Shown piece after piece: positions 63,055 to 64,000 of a DNA stretch of 64,000 bases. Every line of letters starts with the position of its first letter. Positions within the stretch are counted from its first letter, which is position 1. The notes under the pieces are model-generated. The model had not been told where the DNA came from. It made no database searches and saw nothing but the letters and a program-made list of their open reading frames with translations. The position numbers were made by a program, and so were the translations under genes. This stretch comes from Elgaria multicarinata webbii. Lineage: Eukaryota; Chordata; Lepidosauria; Squamata; Anguidae. Location: positions 126,951,681 to 127,015,680 of the forward strand of contig NC_086172.1 in the NCBI RefSeq assembly GCF_023053635.1, in the 5' to 3' direction.

Positions 63055-64000
63055 AATACGTTTTTATTAGATGATTGAATTATAGCACTTTATTTGAGCC
63101 CTTCTATCCTTTGAATTTTCTTGCTAAATGATGATGATGAAACTATTTAGACTCTGCCAATATTGACTTTATTTTTGCATGGTCTGCTGCTTTTTGTAAT
63201 GTCTTGTCTATTAGCAAAAGTAATGGCAAATGATCCCTTTCTCCTCTTCTCTCACTTCTAATTAGGCACCCAATAATGATGAAGTTGAATTTGTCTGTTG
63301 TAATTTGAACTCCTGGAAAAGAATAACTTTCTGACTGTATCTAAGTAGCATCTATGGTCAAGTAAATGTTGTTGACTCGGGCACTTCCTTTTTAAAATTT
63401 TCCTCTCTCTATAAGTCAAAGAAAGCCTATAATTACAGCTTCTTAGTAAAACTATTTCTGACTGAGAATTAATGAAATAGTAACATCTATCTGGTTTTGT
63501 CTATAAGAACTGTTGACAAAATGTGTGTCTAAGGGGGCAAGAGAGATAGGCATAGGTGGTGCAAATGGTTTTGCAAAATTTAGGAGTCAACAAGATCTTT
63601 CTTTAGGAGGAAAAACCTGCTCCAGCAGTTTAGATGGTACTGGATGCCTGGACTTCTGTACCTGTAGATATGAGTCCCCTCAAATTGGTGGGCATTATTT
63701 TGCTTTACATCCTCATTATTTGGCTCTCTGTTCTGCGAGGCACAGTTTTGTTGGCATCCTTTCATGTAGGTGACTAGTATTTTACTCACAAATAGGTTTA
63801 TCCTTCATGAATTCATCTAATCCCCCTTAAAACCATCCAAGTTGGCAGCCAATACTATATCTTAAATTTAATAATTTAACCAGGACTGGCATCAAGGGTA
63901 GGCATGGTTGGCCGTCTGCTGAGGGCCCACTCCCCAGTAGGGGCCCCCTGACAAAAGTCCCCTGGAGTTGCTCCTCCTCTTCACTATTGCAGTCTGCTTG
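63055..64000. other. Mostly unique; repeat-like end
   Basis: AT-rich DNA without recognised repeats up to about 63880. From 63880, ACCAGGACTGGCATCAAGGG, GCTGAGGGCCCACTCCCCAG and AGGGGCCCCCTGAC look like the start of a hAT-type repeat cut by the window edge. The 86-codon frame at 63513-63773 has no known domain. Confidence 0.35.

Overview
The window looks like nuclear DNA of a squamate reptile, probably a lizard. It is AT-leaning and has no continuous protein-coding gene that I can recognise. It is crowded with old, truncated transposable elements of the kinds typical of squamates: CR1 LINEs ending in ATTCTATGATTC, several L2-like LINE families, two tRNA-derived SINE families, many short palindromic non-autonomous hAT-type elements, and long (ATT)n tracts at LINE 3' ends. 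I judge the taxon from remembered repeat families, not from a database search. I found no rRNA gene, CRISPR array, operon or other bacterial feature. Almost all ORFs of 60-140 codons are chance readings of repeats or GC-rich DNA.

Family labels used below. LINE-A ends in AGAGCTTTGGCTATTGGGCG and an (AAAT)n tail. LINE-B ends in TATAGGGCGGGATACAAAT. LINE-C ends in GATGGTGCTATATAAATAA. LINE-D ends in GGGTAAGAAATAAA plus (ATT)n. SINE1 is a tRNA-derived SINE with GTGTAGTGGCTAAAGTG near its 5' end. SINE2 is a tRNA-derived SINE with CTTTGCATGCAGAAGG. H1 has TAGGGTGACCATATGAAAAG ends. H2 has CAGTGGAGGCTGGTGGCTCC ends. H3 has TAGGGTGACCATTTGTG ends. P1 is a palindrome with CCAACCTGGTGCCCTCCAGA arms. 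P2 has CCTATGCATGTTTAGACAG arms. P3 has CATGTCTACTCAGA arms. The H families and several other elements have hAT-like YARNG termini, and some keep 8-bp target-site duplications (TSDs) that can be read directly.

Layout. At 0.1-7 kb there are P1, SINE1, LINE-A/B ends, a GC-rich foldback (352-737) and unique DNA. At 7-16.2 kb are LINE-A, CR1, a 1.1-kb L2 piece with readable reverse-transcriptase motifs, LINE-C, a compound microsatellite, a possible solo LTR fossil and two more CR1 pieces. At 17-27 kb are H1, H2 and P1 copies, a 5S-rRNA-like scrap, a nested LINE pair and quiet unique stretches that could be conserved non-coding DNA. At 28.0-30.1 kb an inverted duplication carries the same LINE/MITE junction in both arms. 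At 30-46 kb are LINE, MITE and SINE copies and a second GC-rich foldback (38364-38905). At 47.1-48.8 kb lies a CpG-island-like segment not explained by any repeat I know, the best candidate for a host-gene promoter or first exon. At 52.4-57 kb are three TSD-proven hAT-type insertions, one with the tail of a transposase gene and itself nested in an older palindrome. The rest, to 64 kb, is CR1, SINE2, H2, P3 and unique DNA.

I looked for an undescribed system and found none I can defend. The most unusual objects are the 885-bp hAT-type element built of repeated GC hairpins, the inverted duplication at 28-29.6 kb, and the CpG-rich foldbacks that imitate CpG islands.
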